A stretch of 64,000 nucleotides of DNA, taken from positions 124,001-188,000 of the forward strand of contig CBDDAJ010000032.1 of assembly GCA_965224845.1 (NCBI GenBank), in the 5' to 3' direction. The DNA comes from Wocania_A sp965224845 (GTDB taxonomy: Bacteria > Bacteroidota > Bacteroidia > Flavobacteriales > Flavobacteriaceae). Position 1 is the stretch's first letter, and each line of letters begins with the position of its first letter. Of this stretch, positions 45,863 to 57,400 are shown piece after piece. The notes under the pieces were generated by a model. It saw only the letters and a list, made by a program, of their open reading frames with translations, made no database searches and was not told the DNA's origin. Both the position numbers and the translations under genes were made by a program.

Positions 45863-46100
45863 ATTATATAGTAAATCGAAAAAATCTTTTTTACTAGTTT
45901 TATTTAAAGGGATTGTTTTTTCTAGTAGTTCTTTGATAATGCTATTAATTGATTTTGAGGCAATTTAAAAAATATCTGAATATTTGTTAATGTCCAATGA
46001 TTTTTTTTAGTGATATTTTTGATTAATAACAGTTTTGTTGTAATATATTTAATACAATAATGATTTGCTGGCAAACTATTCTGACTTTTTTAGAGCTAAG

Positions 46101-47198
46101 CTAAACTTTAATAAAGATCTTTTTCTTAAACATAACATACCCTAGTAACAGATAAAAAAGAACTACGCATATGGCATATAATAAGGAAGATAGTTTGTCA
46201 GTGAAAAAAGGTTGAATAAATAGGTTGTTATACAACCAGGAGTGTATATTTTCTTGCGGATTAATTTTTGTTAGGTAAAAGGATTTAGAAATAAAACTAG
46301 ATAAAAAATAAATCGTGATTGCATTGGAGCCAACATATTTAAAAATGGTGCCAAATTTCCAGCGTAACACATCGGTTAAATAGTATATAATAGCCAGAAT
46401 TAAAGTGGCCCATCCACTAGTTACTAATACAAAACTACTACTCCAAATAGCCTTGTTAATAGGAAACCAAATACTAAAAATATAGCCGCTAATTAATAAA
46501 GCGATAGCTACCATTAGTAAATAGGCTAGCTTATTAATATTTTCTTTTGATAAGACATAACCCACTAAAATCCCGGAAATACAGGTTACAATAGCTGGTA
46601 GTGTACTTAAAAGGCCTTCAGGGTCATAATCTGATTTCCACATGTGCTTTCCTAAAATTTTTAGATCTATATAATTTGCCCAATTGTTAGGGGCTCTATC
46701 AAAAGTGGGTAAGGTGCCATCTGGAAAAACAGCAAACCCTAAAAACAACCAATAGCCTATTAAAATGGTTATTCCGGTTGCAAATAAAGTTTTCCAATTA
46801 CAATTAAGAAATAATATTGCCGAAATTAAAAACACCACACCAATTCTCTGTAGTACTCCTGGGAATCTTAAGGTTTCTACAGCTTTTATAAATGGAAAAT
46901 ATGGTAAGAATAAGCCTAAGAACAACCCAAGCCCGATAAGTTTTAAGCTACGGATAATAATCTTTCTATAAGTGGCCCAATTTTTTGGTTTGTTTTTGTA
47001 TGCAAATGAAATTGAGATGCCTACAATAAATAAAAAGAAAGGGAATATTAAATCGGTAGGTGTTAGTCCATGCCAGTTGGCATGGAGCAATGGCGGGTAG
47101 ACATGAGCCCAGGTTCCCGGGGTATTAACTAAAATCATTGCGGCTATGGTAAAGCCTCTAAGGATGTCTACAGATTCAATTCGCGGTTTTGAACTCAT
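46101..47198 (-). CDS. NagX/HGSNAT-like membrane acyltransferase
   Basis: 365 residues with about ten membrane segments. It begins RIESVDILRGFTIAAMILVN and then LTPTDLIFPFFLFIVGISIS, the hallmark of the heparan-alpha-glucosaminide N-acetyltransferase/NagX/DUF5009 group. NagX is found with N-acetylglucosamine utilisation genes in several bacteria, and HGSNAT transfers acetyl groups across a membrane to glucosamine ends. Here it follows a LytS/LytT pair (38-bp gap) in PUL C, near a NagB fusion, which fits amino-sugar use. The reaction in this organism is inferred. Confidence 0.8.
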   Translation of the reverse strand: MSSKPRIESVDILRGFTIAAMILVNTPGTWAHVYPPLLHANWHGLTPTDLIFPFFLFIVGISISFAYKNKPKNWATYRKIIIRSLKLIGLGLFLGLFLPYFPFIKAVETLRFPGVLQRIGVVFLISAILFLNCNWKTLFATGITILIGYWLFLGFAVFPDGTLPTFDRAPNNWANYIDLKILGKHMWKSDYDPEGLLSTLPAIVTCISGILVGYVLSKENINKLAYLLMVAIALLISGYIFSIWFPINKAIWSSSFVLVTSGWATLILAIIYYLTDVLRWKFGTIFKYVGSNAITIYFLSSFISKSFYLTKINPQENIHSWLYNNLFIQPFFTDKLSSLLYAICVVLFYLLLGYVMFKKKIFIKV

Positions 47199-47236
47199 TT
47201 ATAAAGGCTTTAAAATGGATTAAAATAACCAGCTGG

Positions 47237-47962
47237 TTATTTTTCGTTGTCTTCTTTAATATTGAATATGCGCTCTTTGGTTTGCTTTAAATAATTTCGC
47301 CCAATAGGAATTCTTCTCCCGGCAATTTCTATAGAGTTACCTTCTAAAGCCACAATTTTATTTATTGAAATATTATAGGAACGATGTACGCGAATAAAGT
47401 TAGATTGCGGTAACTCTTCTGAGATGGCCGTTAGCGATTTATGCACAACATAGTCACCTAATGTTGTTGCTATTTTAATATAGTCTTTTAAGCTTTCAAT
47501 AAATAAAATATCGTTAAGGTTAACCTTAATTAATTTTTTATCTACCTTTAAAAAGATATGTGGTTCGTGAATTAATTTAGAATCTCCAGAGGTACTATTA
47601 TTGGTATGTATCTGTTGGTATACTTTATTAATTGTTTTTAAGAAGCGATTAAAAGGTATAGGCTTTACCAAGTAGTCTAAAACATCAAGTTCGAAACTTT
47701 TAACGGCATATTCTCTATATGCTGTGGTAATAATTACCAAAGGTTTAGGGTTAAGGTTTTCTATAACTTCAAACCCACTCATTTGTGGCATATTGATGTC
47801 AAGAAAAAGGACGTCAACTTTTTCTTGTTGTAAAATAGCGAAAGCCTTTAAAGGATCATTAAACGTTTCGAGAATTTCAATATTATCGAAATTTTTTAAA
47901 TGATTCTCTATAACACTAATAGCTAGCGGTTCATCATCAATAATAATACACTTAATCTTCAT
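47237..47962 (-). CDS. LytTR-family response regulator
   Basis: 241 residues. The receiver domain (1-120) has IKCIIIDDEPLAISVIENHL, VDVLFLDINMPQMSGFEVIE with its phospho-acceptor Asp, VIITTAYREYAVKSF and YLVKPIPFNRFL. The LytTR DNA-binding domain (about 140-235) has DDILFIESLKDYIKIATTLG and FIRVHRSYNISINKIVALEG. Its start codon overlaps the stop of the kinase gene (TAATG), so the two are translated together. Targets are likely in PUL C. Confidence 0.93.
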   Translation of the reverse strand: MKIKCIIIDDEPLAISVIENHLKNFDNIEILETFNDPLKAFAILQQEKVDVLFLDINMPQMSGFEVIENLNPKPLVIITTAYREYAVKSFELDVLDYLVKPIPFNRFLKTINKVYQQIHTNNSTSGDSKLIHEPHIFLKVDKKLIKVNLNDILFIESLKDYIKIATTLGDYVVHKSLTAISEELPQSNFIRVHRSYNISINKIVALEGNSIEIAGRRIPIGRNYLKQTKERIFNIKEDNEK

Positions 47963-49017
47963 TAAACAGGTATTTTTAAAAATAGATTATAGATATTTCC
48001 TTTTATTTTTGTTTCTAGAATAAAATTGTTTGAAAATAGTAATTGCAGCCTTCTTTTGGCATTTGCTATTCCTATACCATGATTTTCTTCTATATACTTT
48101 TCCGGGTTAAAATTATTGCTAACATTAAATTCTAAATAGCGATTGTTTAATGCTTTAAAACTCATGTTAACCTGAACTTTATCGTTGCCGTTAAGCCCAT
48201 GCTTAAAGCAGTTTTCTACAAATGAAAGAAATAACAATGGCGGAACTTGAATGCTATCAATTTCTCCAGTGATATCCATATCAAACTCAATACGATCTTT
48301 AAATCGCATTCTTTCAATGTCTATAAAGTTATTTATATGATTTATTTCCTGCAATAAATTTGCTTTAGAACTTACAACCTCATATAAAACATATTGCATA
48401 ATATCTGATAGTTTTAACACCAATCTTGGAGCATTATCCGATTTTTTTAATGTTAGCGCATATAAATTATTTAAAGTATTAAAAAAGAAATGTGGTTGTA
48501 TTTGTGTTCTCAAATACTTGAGCTCTGTACTCATTTGGAGCTTAGCTAAATCTTCATTTCTTCTCTTTTCTATGGTCCAATCCACCAGTAATTTTATAGC
48601 TGTAACAAAAGTAACAGCGTAAAGTTCGCCCAATGCAACAACTATAAAGTGATTGATGTCTAAAAATTTTACTGGTCTTTCAAGTTCTGGCGATAAGGTT
48701 TTAGACACTAGAAAATAAATTAAACCTGTTCTAACAATATAAACCAGAACCAGTATTATCATGATTGAGCCTATGTATTTCCAATATTTTTTTCTTAAAA
48801 CAAACTTTGGGATTAAATAATAAACATTAAAATATACTATGATAATATGAATTGGGAATTCAATTAAATTTGTTTTTAATGAATACATAAAATCATTAAA
48901 ATAACTCCCCCATCTAATAACATTAAAAGAAAAATAACTTAACCAAAATAAGATATGATATTTTAGTGCAATAGTTTGTCTTACTTTAGTGTTAAAAATT
49001 GAGAAAGTTTTAATCAT
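47962..49017 (-). CDS. LytS-family sensor histidine kinase
   Basis: 351 residues. Four membrane segments lie in the first 145 residues (YHILFWLSYFSFNVIRW, FPIHIIIVYFNVYYLI, YIGSIMIILVLVYIVRTGLI, VVALGELYAVTFVTAIKLL). The His_kinase domain follows with LRTQIQPHFFFNTLNNLYAL; His in QPHFFFN is the phospho-acceptor. The ATP-binding part contains LLFLSFVENCFKHGL and NHGIGIANAKRRLQLLF. No separate sensor domain is present, so the membrane part probably senses the signal. It lies 49 bp after the broken FG-GAP gene. Confidence 0.93.
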   Translation of the reverse strand: MIKTFSIFNTKVRQTIALKYHILFWLSYFSFNVIRWGSYFNDFMYSLKTNLIEFPIHIIIVYFNVYYLIPKFVLRKKYWKYIGSIMIILVLVYIVRTGLIYFLVSKTLSPELERPVKFLDINHFIVVALGELYAVTFVTAIKLLVDWTIEKRRNEDLAKLQMSTELKYLRTQIQPHFFFNTLNNLYALTLKKSDNAPRLVLKLSDIMQYVLYEVVSSKANLLQEINHINNFIDIERMRFKDRIEFDMDITGEIDSIQVPPLLFLSFVENCFKHGLNGNDKVQVNMSFKALNNRYLEFNVSNNFNPEKYIEENHGIGIANAKRRLQLLFSNNFILETKIKGNIYNLFLKIPV

Positions 49018-49066
49018 TGCTATAGAATCCTTTTTTTACTACAAAAGGAATATGGTGTTGGTTATA

Positions 49067-52000
49067 TTACTTGTTTTTTGTGCTAAACAAATTAACTCTA
49101 TCATTGTTATTTGTAATTAGCAATATAGTGTCATTTTTTTTATTTATTGTGATGATGTCTTTTGAGTTTCCTATGTTTATAAAACCTGATTTATTCATGT
49201 TTAAAACTTCAAATTTTTTGTCTTTATACGATAAAACACTCCCTAAAGATGCATCATAGCGAACAGTTTCAACCTCTGCATTGTAATGATTGCCAATAGC
49301 TATAATCTCTTTGGCTTTGTTATTATCAATATTTATAAACTCAAAATCCATAATAGGTGCTATTTGCAACATTTTTGGAAGGCTTTTAATTTCGAAATTG
49401 CCATTTCCATCATTTTCTAAAAACACGCTATTTAACATATGTACTTTAAGGTGCAGTGCTTTGTCTAAAGCCGCTTTGCTATAAATATCTTCAAGTGTTG
49501 CCTCAGCAAATTCGCTAAATGTCGGGAATTTATCTTTAATAAAAGGCATTTGCTGTGACGAGCATTCCCGTCCTCTTGAAGGAACTAATGTCCCTTTGTA
49601 ATTAGAGGTTAAAACAATATCATAGGTTCCGGAATTGTCAAAATCATCACAAAACACATGAAAAGGCTTTTTAACACTAGCTTTATACTTTGTATTTAAG
49701 CCCAAGTTACCAACAAAATAATCCATATCACCATCATTGTCAATATCTGTACTTTCAATGCTAAACCAAAGCCCTTCAGTATTTTTAAGGGTTTCGTTTT
49801 TTGCAATTTTAAAAATGCCATTATCATTTTTAAATACGGTTATAGGCATCCACTCTCCAACAACAATCAGGTCTTTATCATTATCATTGTCATAATCTGA
49901 GAATACGGCATCGGTTACCAAACCAATATTTTTGATTGCTGGCGCTATGGTTTCTGTTCTATTATAAAATTTACCGTTTTCGTTTATTAATATATAGGAT
50001 TCTGGTGCATAAGGATATTTATTTGGAATAACACGACCGCCTACAAATAAGTCTAAATCACCATCGTTATCAATATCTGAAGCTTTTATGGTTTGCCCGC
50101 TAGAATTAATTTGAGGTAGTACGTTTGCTCCTTTACTAAAATTACCTTTGCCATCATTTATATAAACCCTATCTTGATAAAAGCTGCTATGTTCTTCAAA
50201 TTCTGAACCACCACTAACAATATAAAGGTCGTCATCATTATCATTATCAATATCTAGAAACAGAACACCCAAATCTTCGTATTGTTTATCTTCTTGCCAG
50301 GTTTTTGTGTTTTGTTTGATAAAATTGCCGTTTTTATTTTGAATATATAATACTCCGCTTTGGTCTTTAGCTCCTCCAATAAAAAAATCTTCTAAACCAT
50401 CTCCATTTACATCAGATTTATCTATAAAAGGCCCGTTGGTTGATTGACTGTGCGGTAATAAAATTTGTTCTTTATAGTCATCAAATTCATTTTCATTGTG
50501 TTTATAGGTAATACCATATTGAGTAGGCTCACTTCTTTTTAAAAGCGTTTTAGGGTTCTCTTGATCTTTATTTTCTAATGGAGCTGCATTTTCCTGGCTT
50601 ACAGAAATTATTTGATTTGCTTTAAGATTTGTTAGTTTAGTAATTTTTTGATTAGGCCATTCAATTAAAAGCTCATCAATAATTGTTGCCTTACCAATAC
50701 CAAAATTAACTATATTTTGTACAGCTGAAATAAAACCTCTGCTAGTATATAATTCTTGATATTGTTTAGTGCCATTTACCGTTAAGGTAATTTTCGAGCC
50801 AATAGCGAATTTGTTTTTGTCTCCACCATTTAATTTAATTTGAATAAAATTATTCGTGTCATTGTTTTTATAGAGTAGCGGTGTATCGTTTAATATTATT
50901 TATAACTAAATCTAAATCACCATCATTATCAAAATCAGCATAAGCAGAGCCATTGGATTGTGTTTTTTCAGTTAATCCCCAGGCTTTAGCGCTTTTAGTA
51001 AAATTTAGATGACCTTCATTTTTAAATGCATAATTGCTAAGTTTTGTAGAGGGTTGTAAATCTGTTATTTCTTTAAAACTTGGTTTGTTTTTTTCTGAAA
51101 ACCTTCTATTTAATTCGGTTCTAAAATCTTGATTAGCCATATCTTTTAGAATACCGTTTGTAACAAAAATATCTTTAAGACCATCATTATCAAAATCGGC
51201 AATTAAAGGTGCCCAACTCCAATCGGTCTTAGCTAATCCACTAATTTGAGCCATTTCGCTATACCTCCCATTTCCTCTATTTAGTTGTAAAGTGTTTACC
51301 ATATACTGGTGATGATAATTATTTTTAACTAAGCCAAGAAAGTTTTCTGTACTCATTGTAGCCATGTTCTGTTTACTTCGTACATGATCTTCTGATGCCA
51401 TTTCTAGCACGAATAAATCTGGAAGTAAATCATTATTTAAATCTGCATAATCAGATCCCATGCTACTAAAGGAAATGTGCTTTATTCTATCTAAGATTTC
51501 ATTAGTAAACGTGCCATTTTTATTATTTATATAAAGCATGTCTGGAGTTAAAAAGTCATTGCATACATATACATCTGGCCAATCCATCACCATTAAAATC
51601 TCCTATGGATGCGCTTAAGCCCCCATGCTTTATTGACTATCCCTGCCTTATGCGTAATATCAGTAAAGAAAGTACCGTCATTTCTATATAAAATATCAGA
51701 ACTAAATCTAGAATAAGATTTTTCTATCCGCATATTAAGTCGTCCCGAATTTTCAAAATCAGGTCGGTGGATTAACCAAATACATATCTAAATCACCATC
51801 TCTATCAAAATCAAAAAAATAGGACTGAGTACTAAAACCAGGGATCGTTGATTCTCCATTCCTTGGCCTTATCTATGAAAGGTATTATTCTTTTGGTTAA
51901 TAAATAATTTATTATCCCGTTTAGTGAATTATGCCCTTAGACTCTCCAGATTTGCATACGTAAATATCCAACCAACCGTCATTATTAATATCCACCACAG

Positions 52001-52385
52001 AAACACCGGTAGACCACCCTTCGGCATCCTCTAATCCAGATGTTTTAGTGATGTCTTTAAATTTAAAGTCACCCTCGTTTAAATAGAGTTTATTTGAATT
52101 TTGATTGGCAACAAAAAATACATCTACTAAACCGTCATTATTAAAATCTGCTGTAGCTACACCGCCGCCATTATAGATGTTGCCAAAATTTAAAAAGTTT
52201 AAATCTGGAGTTTCTTCTACATTATTCTGAAAAGTAAAAGTTGTCTTTTCATTTGAGACTAACGTAAACAATGTTGAGTCGGTTGAAGGTTTGTTTTTTA
52301 CCACCTTAATCGTATTGTATGATTTGTTTTGATTGCAATTAACAAACAGAAAACTAAGGATGATATAGGTAATAATTTTTTTCAA
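49067..52385 (-). pseudogene. Frame-disrupted FG-GAP/ASPIC lipoprotein gene (PUL C)
   Basis: Read through its breaks this is one gene of about 1100 codons, paralogous to the intact one at 35702-39067. The 5' part (52385 to about 51935) encodes a lipoprotein signal (ILSFLFVNC) and GGGVATADFNNDGLVDVFFV. At least five single-base indels lie between about 51935 and 51585, where VNHRPDFENSGRLNMR and AWGLSASIGDFNGDG appear in different frames. The part 51593-50893 is clean. One extra A near 50890 (AAC to AAAC in INDTPLLYKN) shifts the frame again. The rest to 49067 is open and holds the ASPIC-like segment and propeller repeats. Either the gene is dead or this patch of sequence is of low quality. 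Confidence 0.8.
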
Positions 52386-52423
52386 AATAGCACTTTTTGT
52401 AATGAATGATAAATATAAAAATA

Positions 52424-52456
52424 AATAAGGGAGAATCGTATAGATTCCCCCTTATT
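52424..52456 (-). terminator. Terminator-like hairpin between susD and FG-GAP gene (PUL C)
   Basis: AATAAGGGAGAATC pairs with GATTCCCCCTTATT over a 5-nt loop with one mismatch; on the minus strand TATTTTTAT follows. The same place in PUL B also has a hairpin. Confidence 0.65.
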
Positions 52457-52492
52457 ACAATTAATAAAATATTATTTATAAGTAATATCCGA

Positions 52493-54406
52493 CTAGTTTT
52501 GTTTAGCCCACCATAACGGTGTATGTACTGTGTCTGGACCTCCTAATAAATCTACAGCTTGAGCATGTCCTGCTGGGATGTTATTTTCAAAGGAAGACGG
52601 GTATTTTATACGTTGCCCAAAGAAATTCACTTGGTTTGTCATTACATTTCCAGGAGTTAATTGTGGTAAATCTGGAAGTGGATTTTCAACCGCAGGGTTC
52701 TCAAAGAATGGTAAGCCTAATCTTCTATGGTCGTTCCATATTTCAAGAGGTAACCAAGAGTTTTGCGCAATGAATTTTTGCGTAATAATCTTATTTAAGC
52801 GATCGTTTCTAACAGAACCGCCTTCATATATTGAATTTACCGGATATGTGTATTCTACTGTTCCAGCAGCATTTGTATAACCATCTATGTAATCCATGGT
52901 AACACTTGCTGGAGGCTCTGCTGTATGATCCCAACTAACCGATGTTCCGGCATTGTTGTATTCTGTAGAAGCAATATATGTTGCTAAATGATCTGAAACA
53001 CCGTAGTAAGTAAAGCTATCTGCTATTCCAGCTTCATAAGCTTCTTTACCAGTTATTGGTGTATTCCAACCTCTTACAGCAGCTTCAGCTATTAAGAAAT
53101 GTGTTTCCCAGGAAGCAAAAAAGATACGTTTTGTAAACTTTCCTCCGCCTCTAAAATCAAGCCCTAACCGAGGGTAAGTCCCAGGAGAACGTAATTGGTT
53201 CTTCGCCCCGACATCTCCCCAGTCACCGGCAGCAAATGCGTTGTATGTAAAGGCACAATCTAAGGTCATTAAAGTCTCTCCGGCATCATCCAGTAAATCT
53301 CTTTCTGTTACAGTATGGTTACTACTCCAGGTTGGAAAATTACTATACTGAGGATCATCAATGTTTCCAGGAATAGGGAACGTTTTATAAGCTCTTGGAT
53401 CTATAGTGTTAGGTAACCCATCAAACCAGAATCCTTTTGCAGGATCGTTAGTAAGTTGTGTAAAGTGGTTATCAAACTTTAATCCCATATAATTTGCAGG
53501 CTTAATGTTAATTTGATCTTCAACTGGTAATTGATCAACAGATGTTACACTACCTAATCCTACAACTAAATTTCTATATGCTGCAGTCATATAATGGCTG
53601 TTCCATTGTCTAGATTGTACATTTGTAAAGTTATTCCAGCCACCGCCTTCAGTAACTCCCATATCATCTCCAGGGGTATCAATAATTAATCCGCTATTAG
53701 CAGCTTCTTCAAAATGTTGTTGAGCAACTGCAGGAGCCACTTCTGATAAACGCATAGCTAAACGCATTCTCATAGAGTTTCCATACTTCTTCCATTTTGT
53801 ATAATCATACCCAAAAGCTGGATCTAAATCTGAATCTGGTTTAAACGTGTTTGACTCATCTATTTTGCTAACAGCATCTTTTAATTCTGCCAGCATAAAA
53901 TTGTAAACATCTTCTACACTGTTATATTCAGGGTTTTCACCTTTAAATCCATCTATTGGAATTGGACCAAAACCATCGGTCATTTCGCTCATAATATAGA
54001 CTCTCCAAATTCTTGCAATTTGCAATAAATTTTCAGTATACTCTTTAACATTTCCAGTAGCAATTTTCTCTTCTGCTACGGTAACGGCAGTTGTAATGTT
54101 AAGCAACCATTTAGAGATATATCCGTTAAAATAATCGTTTGTCCATCCGTCATTTGAACGCCCTTGAGATAGAACTCCTAATCTAGAGGTTCTCGAAGCA
54201 TCTTTCCAATATAGCACAAATACACGTTCAGCAATGTGTGGGTTTTGCTGTGCTGCTTGAATAGAATTATTTATAAAAAACTCTACTTCTACTTGTTCTG
54301 CTGTTGCAGCCAAGGGATCTTTATTGATTTCTTCAAAATCACTACAAGAAAAAATCAATAGTGTAGCACAAAATAGTGCCAGTGTTTTACTTAATACTTT
54401 TTTCAT
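52493..54406 (-). CDS. SusD/RagB-like outer-membrane lipoprotein, SusD-2 type (PUL C)
   Basis: 637 residues. The lipoprotein signal is LALFCATLLIFSC, with the mature part starting SDFEEINKDPLAATAEQVEV. That opening and the longer length are typical of the Susd/RagB-like group rather than classical SusD. Other landmarks are EMTDGFGPIPIDGFKGENPE, NSMRMRLAMRLSEVAPAVAQ and QKFIAQNSWLPLEIWNDHRR. It follows susC by 13 bp. No sigma/FecR pair belongs to this PUL; the LytS/LytT pair downstream may take that role. Confidence 0.92.
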   Translation of the reverse strand: MKKVLSKTLALFCATLLIFSCSDFEEINKDPLAATAEQVEVEFFINNSIQAAQQNPHIAERVFVLYWKDASRTSRLGVLSQGRSNDGWTNDYFNGYISKWLLNITTAVTVAEEKIATGNVKEYTENLLQIARIWRVYIMSEMTDGFGPIPIDGFKGENPEYNSVEDVYNFMLAELKDAVSKIDESNTFKPDSDLDPAFGYDYTKWKKYGNSMRMRLAMRLSEVAPAVAQQHFEEAANSGLIIDTPGDDMGVTEGGGWNNFTNVQSRQWNSHYMTAAYRNLVVGLGSVTSVDQLPVEDQINIKPANYMGLKFDNHFTQLTNDPAKGFWFDGLPNTIDPRAYKTFPIPGNIDDPQYSNFPTWSSNHTVTERDLLDDAGETLMTLDCAFTYNAFAAGDWGDVGAKNQLRSPGTYPRLGLDFRGGGKFTKRIFFASWETHFLIAEAAVRGWNTPITGKEAYEAGIADSFTYYGVSDHLATYIASTEYNNAGTSVSWDHTAEPPASVTMDYIDGYTNAAGTVEYTYPVNSIYEGGSVRNDRLNKIITQKFIAQNSWLPLEIWNDHRRLGLPFFENPAVENPLPDLPQLTPGNVMTNQVNFFGQRIKYPSSFENNIPAGHAQAVDLLGGPDTVHTPLWWAKQN

Positions 54407-54419
54407 AATTTTTCTTTTT

Positions 54420-57400
54420 TTAAAATTTAGCTGCTATATTAAAGAATACAGTTCTCGTCGTTGGTGGTGCTAAGTTCTCAAAACCAGTAGCATTAGATCG
54501 TGTGGCATTTACTGCTTCTGGATCTACACCATTTAAATGCTCTGTAATCAACCAAACATTGTTGGCAGAGACTCCAACTGATAATCCTTGGAAAGGCGTT
54601 CTGTCTAAAAATGTTTTATCAAAAGTATAGGTTAAATTTACATTTCTTAATCTAACGTGTGTTGCATCATATACGTTAGCTTCATTAATACCTAAGTTTC
54701 CAGAACGACCTGTAATCGCTGCCCAGTAGTTTTGAGGTGTGGCTCCAGTTGTGTTTTCGCTTAAATTCCCTGCACCGTCATCTACAACGCCATTAAACAC
54801 AATATCTGCTCTTTCTCCATTAACCGCTGTAACAGCAGCTAAACCAGATCTTTGTAAAGCGTGATTAGTTCCAGAGAAAATTTCACCTCCAATACTAGCG
54901 CTGAATAGGAAACTGAAAGAAAAGTTTTTATATCTAAACATATTTGTAATACCTAATAATGCATCAGGTTGCTGAGAACCTAAAACATGTTTTTCTGTTG
55001 AAGCTAATGGCAAGCCGTCAGCATCCACTAAAATTCTTCCAAAAAACTGACTATTTTCATCTTCAACTCTTCTAAATCTTGAACCAACAATTACTCCATA
55101 ATCTCCACCAACATCAGCTCTAATGTTAAAGTTGTCAAATCCACCTAAGCTATATTCAGTAACATCATCGGCTAATTCTTCTATGGTATTGTCGTTTGTT
55201 GAGTAATTAACATCCATATCCCAATTTAAACCATCTTCGCTATCTAAAATTCGGGTTTTTAAAGTTAACTCTATACCTGTATTTTGAATATCACCAGCAT
55301 TTATCAATTTAGAGTTATAACCGCTAAAAGGATCTAAAGGAAGATTAATAATCTGGTTTGTTGCGTTTTGCTTATACCAAGTAACATCTAATCCTACTCT
55401 GTTGTCTAAAAAACGTGCTTCTAAACCAACCTCAACAGATTTAATCAACTCATTTACAATATCTGGGTTTCTTAGTACACTGTTTGTTCCAGCTGTTGTA
55501 TTGCCATTAGAATCGTTACCTATAGTAAATGCATTATATAATGAGAACGGATTTAAATCATTACCTACCTCGGCATAAGATGCTCTTATCTTACCAAAAG
55601 TAAACCAACTTGGTAAATCACCTCCATTTTTAGTTATCATATCAGAGATAACAAGTGATGTATTTACAGAAGAGTAGAAAAATGATCTGTTAGCTTTACT
55701 TAGTGCCGATGACCAATCATTACGACCGGTTATATCTACAAACAGATACCCGTCATAGTTAATTTGTAAAAGACCATATGCTGAGTTTATTTTTTTGTTG
55801 CTAAACCCTTGTGAAACACTTGCAGGATTAACACCATTATTTAAACTAAATAAATTAGGAACCAGTAGTTCTCCAGAATTACTACTTATACTACTTCTCT
55901 CGGTAGACATTAAGTTACCTCCTAAAGTAATAGAACCTCCTATTTTTCCAAAAATATTGTCCTTAGCAGCTGCTATTAAAGCACTGTAATTTTGCTCAAT
56001 AAAAGTGTTTTTTCCTAAACCATAAGAAGATGTACTTGAAGTACCGGCAAATACTTTAGATTCAGTATTTGTAGTATATAAATCTGCTCCACCTCTTATT
56101 TCTGCACTTAACCAATCATTAAACTGATGTTTTAAAGTGGCGTTCATTATAAAACGATCTCTTGAATCTGAGCTTAAACGTCTTTGATTCGCCCAGTAAG
56201 GGTTAATTTGATTAGAGTTAGGATCAAACCATATTTGATTTCCAAACTCGTCTACACCAGCAGAATATTGCTCGATATCACGTGATCTTGGAAAGTTTAT
56301 TATGGTTTGGTACTGGCTTAATGCTCCAAAACCAGTTCTTGGTCTATTATTTGCAATAGTTCTGTTGTACTGTACTTTTGTGTCAGCCGTCCATTTTTTA
56401 TCTTTTCCAAATCGAGATACGCCTCTTGCCGTTAAATTTAAACGCTCTAATGTAGCCGAAGGAGAAATACCTTCATCATCTAAATAATTAGCTGAAGCAT
56501 AAAAAGATCCTGAATCTGTTGAACTCTGTAGAGAAAGACTATGGTTTTGACTAAATCCGTTTTTGTAATAGTTGCCTATGTTATCATATGCTCTATCAAA
56601 AACAACATCTCCTTGCTCTGGTCCTGTTTCTGTTTGCCCTTCAATTTTTGGCCCCCAACTAGATTGAGCATATTCATCGTAGGCACCTACAGAACCTTGT
56701 CCAAAACTACTTTGTAAATCTGGAACAGAAAAAATACTTTGAAAACCAGTAGTTACTGAGTATGAAACACCTAATCCTTTACTAGATTTACCTGTTTTAG
56801 TAGTAATTAAAATAACACCATTACCTGCACGCGAACCATATAATGCAGCTGCAGAGGCCCCTTTTAAAACAGATAAAGATTCAATGTCATCTGGATTTAC
56901 ATCAGCTAAACCATTACCTAAATCGGCAGTTGGACTCCAGAAACCTTCGTTTCCTGAACCTGTAAAGTTATCTAATGGTGTTCCGTCAACCACAATTAAT
57001 GGTTGGTTGTCACCAGTTAATGAGCTATATCCTCTCAATACAATTTTTGAAGAACCTGCAGGACCATTACTTCCTTTAATAATCTGTAACCCCGTTATCT
57101 TACCAGATAAGGCATTAACCATATTAGGTTCTCTGGCTTCAGATATTGAAGCACCTTGAATTTCCTGAACCGAATATCCTAAAGATTTTCGCTCTCTTTT
57201 AATACCTAAGGCCGTTACAACAACTTCATCTAATTGACTTGCATCTTCTACAAGTGCAATATTAATTGTTGATTGATTGTTAACAGCTATTTCCTGATTT
57301 GTGTAACCAATATAGGAAACAACTAAAGTGGCATTTGAGCTAGAAACTGTAATGCTGTAATTTCCGTCGAAATCTGTAGATACACCATTAGTGGTTCCTT

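Noticed and set aside
52519..52880. Two overlapping plus-strand frames of 84 and 100 codons
   Set aside because: They are antisense to the susD gene of PUL C and have no signal or recognisable motif.
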